Assembly: GCA_037176905.1 (NCBI GenBank)
Contig: JBBBWG010001959.1
Coordinates: forward strand, 9,846-32,064
Source: Azolla pinnata
Lineage: Eukaryota; Streptophyta; Polypodiopsida; Salviniales; Salviniaceae
Length of the DNA stretch: 22,219 nt
Direction of reading: 5' to 3'
The notes beneath the pieces were generated by a model that ran no database searches, was not told the DNA's origin, and saw nothing but the letters and a program-made list of their open reading frames with translations. How positions within the stretch are numbered: position 1 is the first letter of the stretch; each line of letters begins with the position of its first letter. Positions 20,041-22,219 of the stretch are shown here, piece by piece. Both the position numbers and the translations under genes were made by a program.

Positions 20041-20680
20041 GAGGAAGAAGCAGATACAGGTTTCTCTCTTCTTCTGCTGCTTCTGCTCCTTCTCTGCTTC
20101 TGTTCCTGCTTATGATGATGATGAGCTCCAATGCTGTGCTTCTGCTTCTTCTCCTTCCTTCTTCCTCCTTTTCTCTGTTGAACTTCTCTGCTTCTTTTCT
20201 GCTCCTTCTCCTTCTTCTTCTTCTTCTTCTGCTGCTGCTGCTGCTTCTGATGATGCAAACAAATGTTTCTTCTTCTTCTTCTTCTTCCTCCTCCCCTTCT
20301 TCTTCTTCTTCTTCTCCTTCTTCTTCTTCTGTTCTTGTTAACTTTCCTGCTGCTGCTTCTGCTCCTGCTCTAGTGAACTTTTCTGCTTCATCTTCATCTT
20401 CATCATCTTCATCTTCTTCTTCTTCTTCTTCTTCTTCTTCTTCTCCTCTTCATCATCACCACCACCACCATCATCACCACCACCATCATCATCATCTTCA
20501 TCTTCATCTTCATCTTCTTCTTCTTCTTCTTCTTCTTCTTCTTTTCCATGCCCTTTTCTTCTTCCTCTCTTTTCTTTTCCCTTCTCTTCCTTCCTTTTGC
20601 TCTCTCTTCTTTTCTCTGCCCTGCATTGTTGTTTTCCTCTCCTTTGTTTTTTTTTTTCTTCTTCCCCTTTTCCTTCAACA
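20041..20680. repeat. Pyrimidine-rich TTC/TTCTGC/CATCAC simple-sequence tract (plus strand)
   Basis: About 640 bp, dominated on the plus strand by TTC repeats with embedded GCT and TTCTGC runs. A CAC/CAT block lies at 20451-20497, and a final T-rich segment at 20645-20658. Any frame gives runs of one amino acid (Ser, Leu or Phe; Glu or Lys on the other strand). Low complexity, no gene. Confidence 0.9.
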
Positions 20681-20682
20681 TA

Positions 20683-20893
20683 CAAAGAAGAAAAAGAAGA
20701 AGAAGAAGATATATGGATTGTATAAGAAGAAGAAGAAGAAGATATATGGATTGTATAAGAAGAAGAAGAAGAAGATATATGGATTGTATAAGAAGAAGAA
20801 GAAGATATATGGATTGTATAAGAAGAAGAAGAAGATATATGGATTGTATAAGAAGAAGAAGAAGAAGAGGAAGAAGACGATATATGGATTGTA

Positions 20894-20924
<31 letters not shown>

Positions 20925-21142
20925 AAGATATATGGATTGTATAAGAAGAAGAAGAAGAAGATATGTGGGTTGTATAAGAAGAAGAAAGTAAAAAGATATC
21001 TGGATTGTATAAGAAGAAGAAGAGGAAGAAGATATATGGGTTATAATAGAAGAAGAAGAAGAAGAAGATATATGGGTTATAATAGAAGAAGAAGAAGAAG
21101 ATATATGGGTTACAATAGAAGAAGAAGAAGAAGAAGAAGATA
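20683..21142. repeat. GAA-rich minisatellite, 12 copies of an (AGA)n-TATATGGATTGTATA unit
   Basis: Twelve copies of GATATATGGATTGTATA or close variants begin near 20709, 20741, 20774, 20804, 20834, 20879, 20928, 20960, 20995, 21031, 21067 and 21100. They are separated by (AGA)n of variable length, so the period runs from about 30 to 49 bp. The last three copies carry a variant ending GGGTTATAATA or GGGTTACAATA. This suggests the array grew in blocks. Translated, it gives Lys or Arg runs broken by IYGLY, MDCI or YMGYN, which is not a plausible protein. Confidence 0.92.
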
Positions 21143-21450
21143 GTAGAAAGACTTTCTAACAAACCCTGTTCGCAATGCGGACAAACAGAGATCAACAGAG
21201 ATCCCCTGATCTGAGAAGAGAGTTGAATCCACAGGGCATCGATTCGATGATTCGATCACGGCTCCGAAGCCCCAACGTGAATTAAGGCTTTCCGACATCC
21301 GCGAATTAAGGCTTTATTTGCACTCGAACCTGGGGCAGATCGAGCTTTGCTCCCAGGCCCCCAGCCTAAGAGAACTGGGGCCAACTGGCTAGTCAGGTAG
21401 GTGGTGGTGGAGGAGGAAGGATCTTTATCAACTTAACTATCCACAGCCCG
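21143..21450. other. Non-coding flank right of the minisatellite, with two adjacent hairpins
   Basis: A short direct repeat GAATTAAGGCTTT occurs twice (about 21279-21291 and 21303-21315). Then CCTGGGGCA (21329-21337) can pair with TGCTCCCAGG (21348-21357), and GGCCCCCAG (21356-21364) with CTGGGGCC (21375-21382), each with a one-base bulge. No tRNA boxes or protein-coding similarity were seen. Confidence 0.5.
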
Positions 21451-21483
21451 AAACCCTAAACCCTAAACCCTAAACCCTAAACC
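21451..21483 (+). repeat. Plant telomere-type repeat (AAACCCT)n
   Basis: Four full AAACCCT units plus a partial fifth, matching the Arabidopsis-type telomere repeat. From 21535 to about 21602 follows a degenerate AACC/AACCC-rich stretch (AACCCAAACCC, AACCAACCC). It could be a small interstitial telomeric block or a promoter telo-box cluster; no associated gene is visible. Confidence 0.88.
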
Positions 21484-21740
21484 AACTGTCTGTCATATCT
21501 TTCTGGAAGAACCGAAAGATGCGTAGAAAAAGAACCAATCAACCAAACCCAGAACCCAAACCCAAGCCCGAAACCAAACCCAACCAACCCAACCAACCAA
21601 CCGTGGCATCTTTCTCGATGAACCGAAGGGAAGAGAATCGGATGCTTTCCTTCCCTGTATCCCCCGAGAAACTGCAGACTGGGAGCAAGAAGATGTCAAA
21701 GACTCTTCGAATGGATCTCCATTGCCCTGGAGCATACATA

Positions 21741-21856
21741 CATGTCTGTCTGTATGTCTATATGTGTATATCTATATGTCTGTATGTCTGTCTGTATGTG
21801 TATATCTATATGTCTGTATGTCTGTATGTATGTATGTCTGTTTGTCTGTATGTCTT
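21741..21856. repeat. TGTC/TGTA/TATC compound microsatellite with an internal duplication
   Basis: Units TGTCTG, TATGTC and TATATC alternate. The segment TGTGTATATCTATATGTCTG (about 21763) recurs as TATGTGTATATCTATATGTC about 36 bp further on, so the array contains a segmental duplication on top of tetranucleotide slippage. Confidence 0.82.
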
Positions 21857-22160
21857 GATCGTGCACCGACGTCGATCCGGATCATCGCGTAGCAGTGAAT
21901 CGCATTCTTCCAGATAGACACAGAGACACGGTCGTGTTGCGCCCTCGGGTTAAAAGAGGCTCACGAGTCCCGACCACCAGCACACGTACGTCGTTCCGAT
22001 GCTTTAAAAAAAAGAAGAAGAAAAAAAACCTATTTATACCTTGCCGCCATCGTGGCGCCTGCTAACGCATGCAGTAGCATGGAAGCTCAGAGACTCTGAT
22101 CGACGAGCTTGGAACTGTAAAGTTTTTATTTTTATTGTTTATGAGATAGATGGAATGAGC

Positions 22161-22191
22161 AGGGGGAGCTGGGCTTGGCTTGGCTCCCCCT
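22161..22191. repeat. Perfect 9-bp inverted repeat (hairpin)
   Basis: AGGGGGAGC (22161-22169) and GCTCCCCCT (22183-22191) are exact reverse complements separated by 13 nt containing GGCTTGGCTTGG. The stem is too short for a plant miRNA precursor; its role is unknown. Confidence 0.75.
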
Positions 22192-22219
22192 TAAATGACG
22201 ATGAGAGACAGATCCACAT

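Larger units (their letters stand above)
21484..22219. other. Right-end flank, no gene recognised
   Basis: After the telomere-type repeat come an AACC-rich stretch, the TG/TA microsatellite (listed separately) and GC-richer unique sequence. A CTATTTATA TATA-like sequence lies at 22030-22038, and a hairpin near the end. The 132-codon frame at 21519-21917 on the plus strand is Pro/Asn/Lys-rich, then Cys/Val/Tyr-rich because of the repeats, and is not supported as a gene. A gene starting beyond the right edge cannot be excluded. Confidence 0.45.

Noticed and set aside
20112-21143. 343-codon open frame on the plus strand through the simple-sequence region
   Set aside because: It consists of Ser/Leu/His runs followed by Lys/Arg runs broken by a repeated pentapeptide; openness follows from trinucleotide repetition lacking stop codons.
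20338-21195. 285-codon minus-strand open frame opposite the same repeats
   Set aside because: Ser and Phe runs produced by the minisatellite, then Lys/Glu runs from the TTC tract; no domain or normal codon composition.
21519-21917. 132-codon Pro/Asn-rich plus-strand frame after the telomere-type repeat
   Set aside because: Composition comes from AACC-rich and TG/TA-rich simple sequence; no family recognised.
22161-22191. Hairpin as a miRNA precursor
   Set aside because: A 9-bp stem is far too short for a plant miRNA duplex, and no longer complementary arms extend from it.
1-22219. LTR, LINE or virus-derived elements, and tRNA or rRNA genes
   Set aside because: No reverse transcriptase, integrase, protease, capsid or envelope motifs, no long direct terminal repeats, and no tRNA A/B boxes were recognised on either strand.

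Overview
This window is plant nuclear DNA, almost certainly from a flowering plant. Its four recognisable protein-coding loci are plant gene families with spliceosomal GT-AG introns: an ATL-type RING-H2 protein, DSS1/SEM1, a plant-style formamidopyrimidine-DNA glycosylase (FPG1) and a QWRF-motif microtubule protein. The last family is plant-specific. The 5' exons of FPG1 and QWRF are GC-rich and later exons and introns are AT-rich, as in many monocots and some magnoliids. The species cannot be named from the sequence.

Layout, left to right. (1) 1-378, minus strand: the N-terminal part of an ATL-type RING-H2 ubiquitin ligase running off the left edge. (2) 379-1776: non-coding, with CT/CA microsatellites and three copies of a 54-bp repeat. 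(3) 1777-4391, minus strand: complete two-exon DSS1/SEM1 (74 aa) with a 2.4-kb intron; the end of exon 1 plus its splice donor is present three times in tandem. (4) 4392-6655: the divergent intergenic region between DSS1 and FPG1, holding palindromic ATACGTAT-type sequence, a candidate inverted-repeat element of about 0.8 kb, and a degenerate repeat array next to FPG1. (5) 6656-12235, plus strand: complete ten-exon FPG1 (443 aa). (6) 12236-15088: intergenic, no convincing gene. (7) 15089-19470, minus strand: complete six-exon QWRF gene (923 aa). (8) 19471-22219: upstream flank dominated by simple sequence. A pyrimidine-rich TTC tract switches to a purine-rich GAA minisatellite around 20,680; after it come a short telomere-type repeat and TG/TA-rich sequence.

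The genes do not form an operon-like unit. DSS1 and FPG1 are divergent and both touch genome maintenance (DSS1 as proteasome and BRCA2 partner, FPG1 in base-excision repair), but this may be coincidence. FPG1 and QWRF are convergent. All exon boundaries were read by hand from GT/AG sites, reading frame and family conservation; no transcript data were available. No reverse transcriptase, transposase, capsid, tRNA, rRNA or CRISPR was recognised. The most unusual structures are the triplicated DSS1 donor block and the polypyrimidine-to-polypurine switch upstream of QWRF.
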